Shown: positions 43,694-52,223, counted from the stretch's first letter. The stretch is DNA of 64,000 bases from Paenibacillus brasilensis (GCF_009363115.1 NZ_CP045298.1:248001-312000), one strand, 5' to 3'. The notes: generated by a model not told the origin, from the letters alone. Numbers and translations: made by a program.

Positions 43694-44960
43694 TGGTCAA
43701 GACCCCATTTTATAGACACTGAAAAAAGACCCTAGGCTATAAGCTGCTTCCGATACTCTTTCGGAGGCAGCTTATTTAACTTTCGTTGTGGTCGACATTG
43801 GTTGTAAAATCGAATATATTCTTCTATTCTCCTTTGTGCCTCGTCCATATTTCGGATATCATATGGGTAGAGCCCTTCCGTTTTGAGATGCGAGAAGAAG
43901 CTCTCCATCGAGGCATTATCATAACAATTGCCTCGGCGAGACATGCTGATTCGGGCGCCAACCTTTGGCAGCATGTCATGGTACGCATGGGACGTGTACT
44001 GGAATCCCTGGTCGCTGTGAACGATGAGGCCAGTCACGTCTTTTTGCTGTTTAAAGGCTTGTCGAAACGTCTGTAAAACCAGTTCGTTATCATTTCTATG
44101 GCTCATCTGGTACGCGATAATTTCGTTATTGAACAAGTCTTTAATCGCAGACAGATATAGCCAGCAATCCCCCACACGGTATTGCGTGATATCTGTGACC
44201 CATTTTTGATTAGGTTTGTCCGCCTTGAAATCCTGTTTTAGCAGATTTTTCGCCACACGACCTTTCGTAGAGGAAGCATAGTTGCAGCGATGTTTCCGGC
44301 GAATTTGTGAGCGATTCCCAAGACCTGCATGAGTCGGAGTACCTTTTTATGGTTCATCCAGACTCCATGATCGTGCTGCAAAAATAGTTGAATTTGGCGA
44401 TAGCCGTAGACTCCGTTATACTGCTCATACACTTTCTTTACAAGTGCTTTCGCGTCCCGATCTCGATCTGCTCCTCTACGCTTTAAGAAGGCGTAATATC
44501 CACTTCTGGAGACTTTGAAAAGCGTACACAGTTTGCTAATGGGATAGTCTTTCGCAGCTTTCTCAATGGTTATATATTTGTGTGCTTCATCTCCTGTATC
44601 CAGATTTCCAAACACTTTTTTAGCATGTCATTTTCCCGTCTCAGCTTCTGTACATACCTATCCTGGTCGATATACTCCTTACGCCGTCCTCACTGATCCA
44701 TTAACCCGAATTCACCGAGTTGCTTGTATTTGCGCATCCATTCTTTTAATCGATGTCGATCTGCGATCCCAAACTTCTCCATGAGTCTACGATACGTCCA
44801 ACCTTCTTCAATATGGAGTCGTATGGCCTCTACCTTGGTTTCAAACGTATACTCGTTAAAACTTTGTTCCCTTTTTCGCTGGCATAAAAAATGCACCCCT
44901 TAGATTTCATTGGATAAACCAGGGGTTTATTCCAATGTTTATTCTAAGCGGTGCACTTCA
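43694..44960 (-). mobile_element. IS3-family element (IS150-like), inactive
   Basis: About 1.27 kb with imperfect ends beginning tggtcaagacc (left) and tgaagtgcaccg (right, reverse strand). The transposase is broken at two places. Exact ends are estimated; no clear target duplication was seen. Confidence 0.7.
43732..44896 (-). pseudogene. IS3-family transposase OrfA/OrfB, broken
   Basis: OrfA (44690-44896) begins with an HTH (WTYRRLMEKFGIADRHRLKEW) and stops early at an in-frame TGA after GLMDQ; the same frame then continues RRKEYIDQ to an aaaaaag slippage site. OrfB is in two frames: 44238-44615 (HTH_21-like KLCTLFKVSRSGYYAFLKRR) and 43732-44256 (catalytic WVTDITQY, HSDQGFQYTS, NASMESFFSHLK). 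The frame changes near 44310. The DDE residues themselves are kept. Confidence 0.85.
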
Positions 44961-44992
44961 TTAAGGTTAGCGGGGATTTTTGGGACTGATGT

Positions 44993-45115
44993 TTAAGCTC
45001 CTCCAATGGTAACCTGAGGCTGGATACTATGGTGGTTTAAGGCTTGATCCGGCACAGTTATAATAAATAACAAAAAGCTAAACGCGATAATCAGCAGTAC
45101 CGTTTTTTTCAACAT
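44993..45115 (-). CDS. Small secreted pro-peptide (40 aa), AloP-like signal candidate
   Basis: Starts MLKKTVLLIIAFSLFLLFII, a Lys-rich hydrophobic export signal, and ends SIQPQVTIGGA. It begins four bases after the stop of the HTH-TPR regulator, as expected for a receptor-propeptide pair. In RRNPP systems the exported precursor is cut and the C-terminal peptide re-enters the cell to bind the TPR receptor. The C-terminal residues would be the signal. The ending in GA recalls phage arbitrium peptides, but this is only a resemblance. Confidence 0.7.
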   Translation of the reverse strand: MLKKTVLLIIAFSFLLFIITVPDQALNHHSIQPQVTIGGA

Positions 45116-45118
45116 TAG

Positions 45119-46495
45119 TCATCCACACCTTTTCATAAGATTTAAAAAACCAGCTTTGGTTTCAGGAACAGCATGATCCCGAAAATGTGAAAATAGCCCC
45201 ATACAATTAATGAAATAAGTCTCATTATTTAGTGTATGATAACTTACCGTTGAATACATCAAATGTTTAAAACCATCATTGTAGGAGCCTCGATGTAAAT
45301 AATAGTAAGCTAACTCGTAACCAAACCACGCGATATAGTCCGGTATTACTTGCTGTGTATACATATCATCGGATAGAGGCTGTTCAGAATACGAATTAAT
45401 CTCCGATTCAAATCGTTTGAGTATATCGTCTACATCTATGCTATATTGGTTTGCGGCAATTATAACATTGAGCAGTTTTGATATCTTCTCGTTTTCGTTA
45501 GTCGCTGACGTGGCTACAATATATTCAACATAATCATGCAGCACATTTATATCTCCTGATAAAAGTTTATATACGTAAGTATTACCTTCTGCCCAAATTT
45601 TGAACAAGCTAATCCAGTGCCGGGTATCTTCGCCAGTCTCCATTACCCAATCTAAATTAGCGTAGGTGTATGTATAGTCTAGAGCTTGTTGATAATCGCC
45701 TTGGGCTTCACAGACGCTTGCACACAACAGGTCAGCATAGGAAATGTATACAAACAATGGACGGCTTAGCTTATCAGTAGATTCAGTGTGTTCTCGACTG
45801 TTCTGTTGATGTTTCAGTGTATATTGGATTTCGGCTTTAGCTCTCATTTTCTTCGCCATTTCGTCAACCTTGTCCCATTTACGCAAAGACCTGTACACAT
45901 TAGCCAAATCCTTCAATGCGTCAAGTTGGTCTATTTCATCAAGGCGCTCAACAAAAACTTCAAAAATCGTAGCTGCACTAAGATTACGGCTTTGATCGTC
46001 TCCAACTTGAATCGTAAATATACGATATTGACAGACTGCCAAACGCTCAGAGTGTTGATATTTCTCCGCTTCAGCTACCCCCTCATAGAGCAGCAATGCA
46101 GCCGCATGTCGCCCCTGTGCCAATAATTCCTCTGCAATGTCAAATAGTTTGGGCGAATAGAGTAGATTGTCCATGATGGCCCCCACCACTCGACGAATCG
46201 AATCAAACTTATCCAACTCCGCACAGCGAAACAAAAATGGCTCGATTCGCCTCATATTCGGAGGATGGTCGATGATGTAGTTTTCTATAAACAAATCATA
46301 AAAGTGGCCTTCCGGTAACCCCATAGCCTTAGTGATTAGGTCAAGCTGGTTAACAGACATAGTCTTATTCCCCGTCACAATAGCACTTACTATCCCCCTA
46401 TTCATGCCTGCAATATGCCCAAACTGTATTAGACTCAAACCTTCTTGTTTTAAGTATCTGTCTAATTCTGCCCAAATCGTAGGTGTATGCTTCAT
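45119..46495 (-). CDS. HTH-TPR transcriptional regulator, RRNPP type (AloR-like)
   Basis: 458 residues. An XRE-type HTH lies at about residues 5-70 (GLSLIQFGHIAGMNRGIVSA, then MSVNQLDLITKAMGLPE). It is followed by an alpha-helical, TPR-like region to the end (for example DQLDALKDLANVYRSLRKWD, and SYADLLCASVCEAQGDYQQA). The architecture matches peptide-sensing regulators such as AimR and the AloR group reported in P. polymyxa. The start has aagggtgg upstream. The pro-peptide gene follows directly, and a terminator-like hairpin lies upstream at 46625. Targets unknown; the arrangement suggests cell-density or prophage-state control. Confidence 0.8.
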   Translation of the reverse strand: MKHTPTIWAELDRYLKQEGLSLIQFGHIAGMNRGIVSAIVTGNKTMSVNQLDLITKAMGLPEGHFYDLFIENYIIDHPPNMRRIEPFLFRCAELDKFDSIRRVVGAIMDNLLYSPKLFDIAEELLAQGRHAAALLLYEGVAEAEKYQHSERLAVCQYRIFTIQVGDDQSRNLSAATIFEVFVERLDEIDQLDALKDLANVYRSLRKWDKVDEMAKKMRAKAEIQYTLKHQQNSREHTESTDKLSRPLFVYISYADLLCASVCEAQGDYQQALDYTYTYANLDWVMETGEDTRHWISLFKIWAEGNTYVYKLLSGDINVLHDYVEYIVATSATNENEKISKLLNVIIAANQYSIDVDDILKRFESEINSYSEQPLSDDMYTQQVIPDYIAWFGYELAYYYLHRGSYNDGFKHLMYSTVSYHTLNNETYFINCMGLFSHFRDHAVPETKAGFLNLMKRCG

Positions 46496-46624
46496 GCCAT
46501 AGCCACCCTTCGCATAAATATTCCATAATTTTTAAAAACATACTTCATTTTTCACCAAAATTAACCATCTGTCAATATACTATGCAACTAATGTTTGATT
46601 TCAGACTTTGGCATAAACGAAACA

Positions 46625-46660
46625 AAAAAACACCCTATCAGTCGAAACCAATAGAGTGTT
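46625..46660 (-). terminator. Terminator, member of a repeated hairpin family
   Basis: aacaccctat ... atagagtgtt with a T-run on the minus strand, downstream of the small protein at 46743. It resembles hairpins at 47152, 47446, 47955 and 49967. Confidence 0.7.
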
Positions 46661-46742
46661 AACAGATATTTAGGAGGCAATATCAGACTTATACTGGGCG
46701 AAGTGAAAGAAATGTGTGATCCAACAGCTTTTTTTCACAAAA

Positions 46743-46859
46743 TTAAATCCAGCACGCTTTAGTGATTATAACCAATAGAATAAAGAGTACCAAAATTGCC
46801 CCCGTCGATGTGAAAGGACAAAAATGTTTGGCCTTATGCTCATGTCCACATTCACTCAC
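46743..46859 (-). CDS. Tiny membrane protein (38 aa), YjcZ-like
   Basis: GTG start behind aggaggag. N-terminal part rich in His and Cys (SECGHEHKAKHFCPF), then one membrane helix (GAILVLFILLVIITKACW). The helix resembles YjcZ/sporulation-type tiny proteins of Bacilli. Function unknown. It is followed by a hairpin terminator. Confidence 0.65.
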   Translation of the reverse strand: MSECGHEHKAKHFCPFTSTGAILVLFILLVIITKACWI

Positions 46860-46965
46860 ATGAACTCCTCCTTTTTTTTAGATACGGTATACAGTATGTG
46901 TCATTAAAAAAATTGACAGGGCTAAACGGCAATTCGCAAAAATGACGGTGGAAGCCTAAGGATCT

Positions 46966-47082
46966 TTATAAAAAAATTAATTCCAAGATGATTACCAACA
47001 AAATGAACAATGTCAAGACAGCAACTATTGATGTCCAAACTTTCCCGTCAGTACTTCCGCAACCTCTTTCAGTTCCCCTCAC
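46966..47082 (-). CDS. Tiny membrane protein (38 aa), related to the preceding one
   Basis: GTG start, gggagg eight bases upstream. MRGTERGCGSTDGKVW then one membrane helix (TSIVAVLTLFILLVIILELI). It shares the FILLVII core and length with the 46743 protein, so they look like paralogs. Confidence 0.65.
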   Translation of the reverse strand: MRGTERGCGSTDGKVWTSIVAVLTLFILLVIILELIFL

Positions 47083-47151
47083 ACGTAACGCCTCCCTTGT
47101 TACTACACAGGTTATGCGAGGCAATGTTTAGGGAATAGACTTCTAGGTAAA

Positions 47152-47186
47152 CAAAAACACCCCACCAGCTTAGCCAGTAGAGTGTC
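47152..47186 (-). terminator. Terminator, repeated hairpin family
   Basis: acaccccaccagctta/gccagtagagtgt with a T-run on the minus strand, downstream of the 47266 gene. Confidence 0.75.
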
Positions 47187-47265
47187 ACCGATGAAAAACT
47201 AATAGCGCGGAAATCTCTTCAAGGTAAAACAATCTCCACTTAATTGTAAACGAGTTTATTTTATT

Positions 47266-47427
47266 CTATATTTTTTTCTCAGTGTTGTCTTTATTCTTTC
47301 TCTCAGTAAGAAGTATACCTAACAGTATATAGCCCCTGTACAATGTTCCAATCAAAAGTACTCCACCAGCAATAGAGATAAGAATAATTATCATATTAAG
47401 TATAAATGGAATTAAATCAAAGGCCAA
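47266..47427 (-). CDS. Small membrane protein (53 aa), hypothetical
   Basis: TTG start eight bases after aaggggg. A long hydrophobic stretch (PFILNMIIILISIAGGVLLI) is followed by a second short one and a charged tail ending TERKNKDNTEKKI. No family recognised. Flanked by two hairpins of the repeated terminator family. Confidence 0.5.
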   Translation of the reverse strand: MAFDLIPFILNMIIILISIAGGVLLIGTLYRGYILLGILLTERKNKDNTEKKI

Positions 47428-47445
47428 TATAACATCCCCCTTAAA

Positions 47446-47482
47446 CGTAAAAGCACCCCACTGGCTTTAGCTAGTAGGGTGT
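47446..47482 (-). terminator. Terminator, repeated hairpin family
   Basis: gcaccccactggctttagctagtagggtgt with T-run on the minus strand, downstream of the DUF2500-like gene. Confidence 0.75.
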
Positions 47483-47562
47483 CACTGATGCTTTCAGATT
47501 ATAGGGTAAGTATAATTGGTTTGGGTGATTGTGTAAATACTATATGGATTATGCTGATCACC

Positions 47563-47871
47563 TCACGTTATGACGCGTTCTGCCCAGTTCCAAGTACCTT
47601 GGCTTGTTACTTTGATTTTATCCCCTACGACAAAAAGGCCGTATTTATCGTCACCAACTGTAATTTCTTTGCGCTCATTGTTTTCGAACTCGCAGGTTAT
47701 ATAGAATGTTTTTGAAGACGATCCTTCAGTCCAATCTACACGCTTGTCAACTACTTCACCTATGCGTTCTATTTTCGGTTGTTTACGATTATTGCTGGCA
47801 ATCCGAGAACCGCCTATCATTGCTGAAAAAATAAGTCCCACGACTACAAGTAAAAGAATCCAAAAGCCCAT
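47563..47871 (-). CDS. DUF2500-like membrane-anchored protein (102 aa)
   Basis: One N-terminal membrane helix (WILLLVVVGLIFSAMIGG), then a small beta domain of DUF2500 style: VVDKRVDWTEGSSSKTFYIT, a central EFENNERKEITV, and a GDKIKVTSQGTW end. Start ATG behind gaggag. Role unknown. It is probably monocistronic, with a terminator after it and another hairpin 85 bases upstream. Confidence 0.75.
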   Translation of the reverse strand: MGFWILLLVVVGLIFSAMIGGSRIASNNRKQPKIERIGEVVDKRVDWTEGSSSKTFYITCEFENNERKEITVGDDKYGLFVVGDKIKVTSQGTWNWAERVIT

Positions 47872-47954
47872 CTATAATCCTCCTCAGTATTCATTCGTTG
47901 GTAATTATGATATCGGCTTTTCAACAGTTTATTTTGATATCCAATGAAAATCAA

Positions 47955-47990
47955 TAGAAAAACACCCCACCAGCTTAGCCAGTAGGGTGT
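47955..47990 (-). terminator. Terminator, repeated hairpin family
   Basis: Nearly identical to 47152-47186 (acaccccaccagcttagcca, then gtagggtgt). Both copies share the flanking gtcaccgatg. No minus-strand gene is recognised just upstream of it, so it may be a leftover of a lost gene. Confidence 0.75.
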
Positions 47991-48074
47991 CACCGATGCT
48001 TTCGGATTGCACAACGGTGCTTCCGTATGTGTTGTTATCAGTATAATTTAATTGGTCTATATTGTAAATATATA

Positions 48075-48104
48075 TAGAAAAAATTCCCTAGGCCTGATAG
48101 ACTA
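48075..48104 (+). promoter_or_regulatory. 30-base conserved upstream element, copy 2
   Basis: 26 of 30 bases match 42984-43013. It is 65 bases before the 48169 start, almost the same distance as copy 1. Confidence 0.5.
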
Positions 48105-48168
48105 TATCAAAAACATTGTAATCTTTGGATATAAAGAAGATTGATTATTCGAGAGAGGAACTGCAAAC

Positions 48169-48371
48169 ATGAACGGTTTATCACTTACTACAATAGTTGG
48201 AATTTTTGGTGCTGTTGTTGGAGGAGCTTTAGGTATTTATTTCAGTTCGTATACTGATGTAGTATGGCTAAGTTACATTATAAGATTGTCACTCGCTGCC
48301 CTGTTCGGCTCTCTTTTTTCATTTCTTGGTTGGTACCTAAACAAAGAGGGCCTTTTAGTTAACCGGATTAA
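48169..48371 (+). pseudogene. Small membrane protein gene interrupted by an IS at its last codons
   Basis: Start ATG after gagaggaac. Two membrane helices: GLSLTTIVGIFGAVVGGALG and YIIRLSLAALFGSLFSFLGW. Joining 48371 to 49727 (removing the IS and one taa copy) gives ...LVNRIKE and a stop, about 69 residues. As it stands the frame runs into the IS and stops at 48615. The membrane part is intact, so function may survive. Confidence 0.7.
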
Positions 48372-48426
48372 CCCCCTAAGTTTGGACACTAACTCTCTCT
48401 TGCTCATCCAGACTTCGTTTTTGAAA

Positions 48427-49353
48427 TTATACACGAACTTCTCGGATCGGAATCGGTTTTGTCTTGTTTTTCTCATAAAACTGAGACGGCGACAAATCGC
48501 AAATGCTGGAATGAATTCTTCGTTCATTATAAAAATGAATGAATTCAGTGACGGCTTCATAAGCTTCGCTGTACGTTTCAAAGTCGTAGCGAGCCAAGCA
48601 TTCATCCTGCAATAACCTATGAAAAGATTCAATATGTGCGTTCATATTCGGTGTTCGTGGAGGAATGCGTTCATGCTCCACTCCAAAGCTTTTACAGGCA
48701 GCTTCAAACCCATGAGAAATAAACTGAGGGCCATTGTCTGAACGAATCACAGGTTTGGTTTGCACCTCAAATAATTGTCTCTTAAACAAGGCCGTTTGTA
48801 ACGTTCGGATCACATCTTTGGCCTCGCACCGCAATCCTATATGGTAAGCAACCACAGAACGGTCGTAAACATCGAGGCAAGACTGAATGAAGAAGAATCG
48901 GTCTTCTCCTGCAATATAACCGTACTTAATGTCCGTCTCAAACAGTTGGTTCGAATTCGTAATCATCCGATTTCGTGCCAGTTTCCGTGGGTAAGATGAG
49001 TTCACTTTTCGCTGTGGTCGCAGGATGTTCAATTCTCTGCACAATCGGTAAACCTTCTTTTTGTTAATAATTAGGCCATCATCTCGGCGTAAAGCGACGG
49101 TTAATTTTCGGTATCCATACGCATGGCCGTCTGCAGAAATCAACTCCATAATCCGTTCCATAATCTGAGCATCCGGTACTTTTACGCCGTCCGAACGCAG
49201 CGAATATCCTGGCTTTTGTCGTCCCCCACTTGCTGTTTTCTCGATCAATTTTCTATTTTTATGGTAGTAGTAACTAGATCTCGGGATGTTGGCCAGTCGT
49301 AGCACAAGCGTGACGGCATATCCTTCACAAATGTAGTGTTCTGCTACTTCCAC
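48427..49353 (-). CDS. IS3-family transposase OrfB (integrase core)
   Basis: 308 residues: HTH_21-like region YGYRKLTVALRRDDG, then the rve core with acidic residues in ETDIKYGYI, IRSDNGPQFIS and HIESFHRLLQDE. It overlaps OrfA by 10 bases, typical of -1 frameshift OrfAB expression in this family. No lesion seen. Confidence 0.92.
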   Translation of the reverse strand: MEVAEHYICEGYAVTLVLRLANIPRSSYYYHKNRKLIEKTASGGRQKPGYSLRSDGVKVPDAQIMERIMELISADGHAYGYRKLTVALRRDDGLIINKKKVYRLCRELNILRPQRKVNSSYPRKLARNRMITNSNQLFETDIKYGYIAGEDRFFFIQSCLDVYDRSVVAYHIGLRCEAKDVIRTLQTALFKRQLFEVQTKPVIRSDNGPQFISHGFEAACKSFGVEHERIPPRTPNMNAHIESFHRLLQDECLARYDFETYSEAYEAVTEFIHFYNERRIHSSICDLSPSQFYEKNKTKPIPIREVRV

Positions 49354-49655
49354 TTTTTCAGCAAATGAGGGTTTTTCTTTTTTATCAAGTCACGCAGTAT
49401 CGCAATCTCTAGTGCCTGTTCACCCAGTAGTTTCTTCAATTGATCATTTTCTTGGGAAAGCACTTTGGAATCTAGTCCATGTATGGTTTCCAGTGAAGTT
49501 TCACCATATTTACCTTCTTCAAATTCCTTTACCCAACGGTGAAGCATATTGACGGCAATTTCATATCTCCGGGCTACAGCTGCCTTATTCCCGGTTTCGA
49601 TGGCTTCCTTGACGATTTGGCGTTTAAATTCTCTAGAATGTTTATTTCGTGTCAT
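49344..49655 (-). CDS. IS3-family transposase OrfA
   Basis: 103 residues with an HTH (REFKRQIVKEAIETGNKAAV) and a C-terminal leucine-zipper-like coil (VLSQENDQLKKLLGEQALEI). It binds the IS ends. Confidence 0.9.
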   Translation of the reverse strand: MTRNKHSREFKRQIVKEAIETGNKAAVARRYEIAVNMLHRWVKEFEEGKYGETSLETIHGLDSKVLSQENDQLKKLLGEQALEIAILRDLIKKKNPHLLKKWK

Positions 49656-49745
49656 TTCCTCAGCCCCTTATCACTAGTAGTGTAATCCATATACACTCTT
49701 AGTGTCCAAGTTCACTAAGGGGCTAAAGAGTAACATATTTAACTT

Positions 49746-49964
49746 ATAAATTTATTAGTAGGCCTATTATTATTCTATTTATTATTTTGTGTAGTTTCTT
49801 TTATAGTGTTGTCTTTTACACCTTTCTCTAAAGAACTTATAAATGTCTATGGAACCTATGTTCCAATCCCCTTGTCCTTTTTAGCAATAATAATATATAT
49901 AAAAAAGAAAAAAATTAATTTCAAAAAGTCGTATGATACAACAGAAGACGATATATATTATTAA
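49746..49964 (+). CDS. Possible small membrane protein, start unclear
   Basis: An open frame with two hydrophobic stretches (LLVGLLLFYLLFCVVSFIVL and VPIPLSFLAIIIYIKKKK) and an acidic tail (TTEDDIYY). No ATG, GTG or TTG precedes the first helix, so either the 5' end was lost or the start is an internal GTG. It sits just right of the IS at 48372-49723. Confidence 0.3.
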   Translation: MNLLVGLLLFYLLFCVVSFIVLSFTPFSKELINVYGTYVPIPLSFLAIIIYIKKKKINFKKSYDTTEDDIYY

Positions 49965-49966
49965 AA

Positions 49967-49997
49967 AAGCTACCCTACCAGCAAAAGTGGTAGGGTA
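49967..49997 (-). terminator. Terminator after the lysis genes
   Basis: gctaccctaccag ... gtggtagggta with T-run on the minus strand. Sequence resembles the hairpin family at 46.6-48.0 kb. Confidence 0.65.
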
Positions 49998-50008
49998 TTT
50001 GCTTTACC

Positions 50009-50568
50009 TTACTCCGTAGTTACAGGCGTTTGAACAGCTTCTATCGGCGCTGAAATAGGTCCAGGTTTAGATTGCACCTGAGCAGGAACAACAGGTTCTA
50101 CTTCAGCCGTTGCCTGCGCTAAGAAATCATTCAACTTTGCAGCCAGACCCGATACAGCTTCTTTAGCGGCTGCCTGCGCTACATCCTCTGATGGCTGTGT
50201 TTCAGTGATAGCTACAGTCTTTGTCTTAGCCTTATACTCCAGATATGCCTTCTCAAACGCGGATCTTAGCTCTACTTGGGATACTACGATACCTTGACTG
50301 GAAAGAGTAAGTGAAGCATACTGCAAAGCCTCCTGAAGCTTACGTTCTCCCCCAGCTTCTTTAAATGCTGTTTGAGCAAAAGCAAAGCCCTCCCCAGCAA
50401 TTTTATGGATTACTTCCCTCTGTGCCGCCGTGGTACGCGCTTCTAGCCACACGTTAACCTTAGTTTTAGTTTGTTCAGACCTCCTAAAACAAACGCTGTA
50501 AGCACACCCGCAGCGGCTGTGACGATGGTATTTACGTAAGGTTGTACAGTTTTGATAATTGTTTGCAT
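50009..50568 (-). pseudogene. Phage holin, LLH family, frameshifted
   Basis: N-terminal frame from the ATG at 50568: VQPYVNTIVTAAAGVLTAFV (membrane helix), then GGLNKLK. A one-base deletion near 50465 shifts the rest (VNVWLEARTTAAQREVIHKI, then a long helical tail ending PVTTE) into the next frame. Joined, it matches the layout of LLH-family holins, membrane proteins that release endolysin. As sequenced, translation from the ATG stops soon after the helix. Confidence 0.65.
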
Positions 50569-50570
50569 GA

Positions 50571-51281
50571 TTACTTATCTCCTTTCATTTTAAGACCAGC
50601 AATTTTATTTTTAGCATCCCATGAAGTCTCGGCTCCGTAAGATTCAGCAATGGGCCTCAATTGTACATAAGCAGTTCCCTCAACCAATTTAACTGATTGC
50701 AATTTGCGATTATTCAGGTATGCGACCTTTTTAGCATTATCCCAACGTAAAGGGATACCAAGAGCATTCGCCAACATACGCAGTGGAACGTAGGCCTTGC
50801 CGTCGAACAACGGCACCTTACCCGCATTCTCTCCGTTAATCTGGAATGATCCATCCTTAGCAATCGCAGCCTCTTCTTTAGGTACGGAAGGCTTCTTGCT
50901 AAACCGCGTCTGAAGATCATTTCCCGTACCGTCAAATTCATTCAGGTCGACAGGTCCGGCGATACCAGCCACCTTACGCGTGCCGGACGGCAATGTGCCG
51001 CCAGCGGAACCATCGCTATACTGCCAAAAATCCCAGCGTGACCATCCGGACGCACCAGACGGAACTTGTGTAGCGCTGTATCGGGCAATCCATAACGGAT
51101 AATCTGACAACCCAGTAAAATTGCCAATGAGTGACGGATATGTGTACACAATAGGCCGCACTCCGGTAAATATGACCAGTGCAAGCAACACCCCCAATAC
51201 TCCCGACCACCCACCGTAAAAATACGTCACAGCGCTGCTTCCTAAAGCAGTACTGAACTTAAAAACCTCCCACTTATCCAC
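50571..51281 (-). CDS. Fusion: holin N-terminus + C-terminal half of GH25 muramidase + copper-amine-oxidase-like domain
   Basis: 236 residues, GTG start after gggggaag. Residues 1-40 (DKWEVFKFSTALGSSAVTYF, then a helix) look like a phage holin N-terminus. From about residue 42 it changes to the second half of a glycoside hydrolase 25 lysozyme (VYTYPSLIGNFTG, YPLWIARY, WDFWQYSDG, GPVDLNEFDG). From about 125 it has stalk-like repeats of the copper amine oxidase N1 type (YVPLRMLANALGIPLRWDN). The N-terminal catalytic Asp/Glu half of GH25 is absent, so lysozyme activity should be lost. The simplest cause is an in-frame deletion joining two lysis genes. Confidence 0.75.
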   Translation of the reverse strand: MDKWEVFKFSTALGSSAVTYFYGGWSGVLGVLLALVIFTGVRPIVYTYPSLIGNFTGLSDYPLWIARYSATQVPSGASGWSRWDFWQYSDGSAGGTLPSGTRKVAGIAGPVDLNEFDGTGNDLQTRFSKKPSVPKEEAAIAKDGSFQINGENAGKVPLFDGKAYVPLRMLANALGIPLRWDNAKKVAYLNNRKLQSVKLVEGTAYVQLRPIAESYGAETSWDAKNKIAGLKMKGDK

Positions 51282-51338
51282 CTTGCTTCCCCCGTCTCTC
51301 CGTTCAGGAAATTTTTCCTAGCTATCATCGTCTACTTT

Positions 51339-52223
51339 CTATTCCTTTTCTTCTTGGGCCTGTATCTCTGCTAATGCATTTCCCACCGCTATATCCAAGC
51401 CGCCAAGGATCTGGATTGTCAACAGTAAATCAGACAGCTTTTTAAGGGCCTCTTGGCGGTACTGAGCAGGTGTCATGTATCCCAGTGTTCCGTGAATGCG
51501 ATAATTATTAAGCCAGTTGACGTAATCGTATAGTTCGACCTCCAAATGATCAAAGCTCTGAAATTCCATCTGGTTTACGAACTCGGTTTTCATGACCTTG
51601 TAGGTGGCTTCCGCTACGGCATTGTCATAGGGACAGCCTTTCATGCTCAGAGAACGACCGATCTCAAAGGTTTCCAGAAGCTCGTCCATCTTTTCATTTT
51701 TAAATTCACTGCCACGGTCTGTATGAAACCACTGAATTTGATGCAGATCACCCTGTACTGTGGCAAAGGCGCGAGAAATCAGAGCAGCGTCCTTGTTCGG
51801 ACCTGCACTATGACCGATAATCTCTCGATTGAACAGGTCAACGAGTACACAAATGTAGTGCCACTGGTGCTGAACCTTCACATAGGTCAGGTCGCTGACG
51901 ACGAAGCGCCTGGTCTCGGTTTGGTCAAATTCACGATTCAGGATGTTGGCTGTAGCCGCTTCATTACAGGCGGTTTTATAGGGCCTATATTGTGCCACCG
52001 TGTAGGTTGAAACGAGTCCATGTTCTTTCATAATCCGGCCAATTCGACGTCTGGACACCACGAATCTGCGCTCATGGAGCTTGATTTTGATCTTGCGCGT
52101 GCCATAGGCTTTTCGGTTTTTGTGGAAGATATCCACAACCGCTTCGGTTACATCGTCTTCGGTTGCCTGTTCTTTGGCTTCGTAGTAAAACGTACTTCTT
52201 GCGATTTGCAGGACGTAGCACAT
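51339..52223 (-). CDS. IS3-family transposase OrfB with a C-terminus from the target gene
   Basis: 294 residues. Catalytic acidic residues in SDLTYVKV, FHTDRGSEFKN and NAVAEATYKVMK. The last 24 codons (LGGLDIAVGN...) lie outside the IS and belong to the interrupted phage gene, because the IS provides no stop before its end in this copy. The homologous OrfB at 55547-56341 ends 30 residues sooner. Confidence 0.85.
   Translation of the reverse strand: MCYVLQIARSTFYYEAKEQATEDDVTEAVVDIFHKNRKAYGTRKIKIKLHERRFVVSRRRIGRIMKEHGLVSTYTVAQYRPYKTACNEAATANILNREFDQTETRRFVVSDLTYVKVQHQWHYICVLVDLFNREIIGHSAGPNKDAALISRAFATVQGDLHQIQWFHTDRGSEFKNEKMDELLETFEIGRSLSMKGCPYDNAVAEATYKVMKTEFVNQMEFQSFDHLEVELYDYVNWLNNYRIHGTLGYMTPAQYRQEALKKLSDLLLTIQILGGLDIAVGNALAEIQAQEEKE

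Larger units (their letters stand above)
48372..49723 (-). mobile_element. IS3-family insertion, apparently intact (1352 bp)
   Basis: Ends ccccctaag and, on the reverse strand, gccccttag, sharing ttggacactaa further in. A 3-bp target duplication taa lies on both sides (48369-48371 and 49724-49726). It carries overlapping OrfA and OrfB. Confidence 0.88.

Noticed and set aside
45788..46126. 112-codon plus-strand frame
   Set aside because: It lies antisense within the HTH-TPR regulator, which has clear domains.
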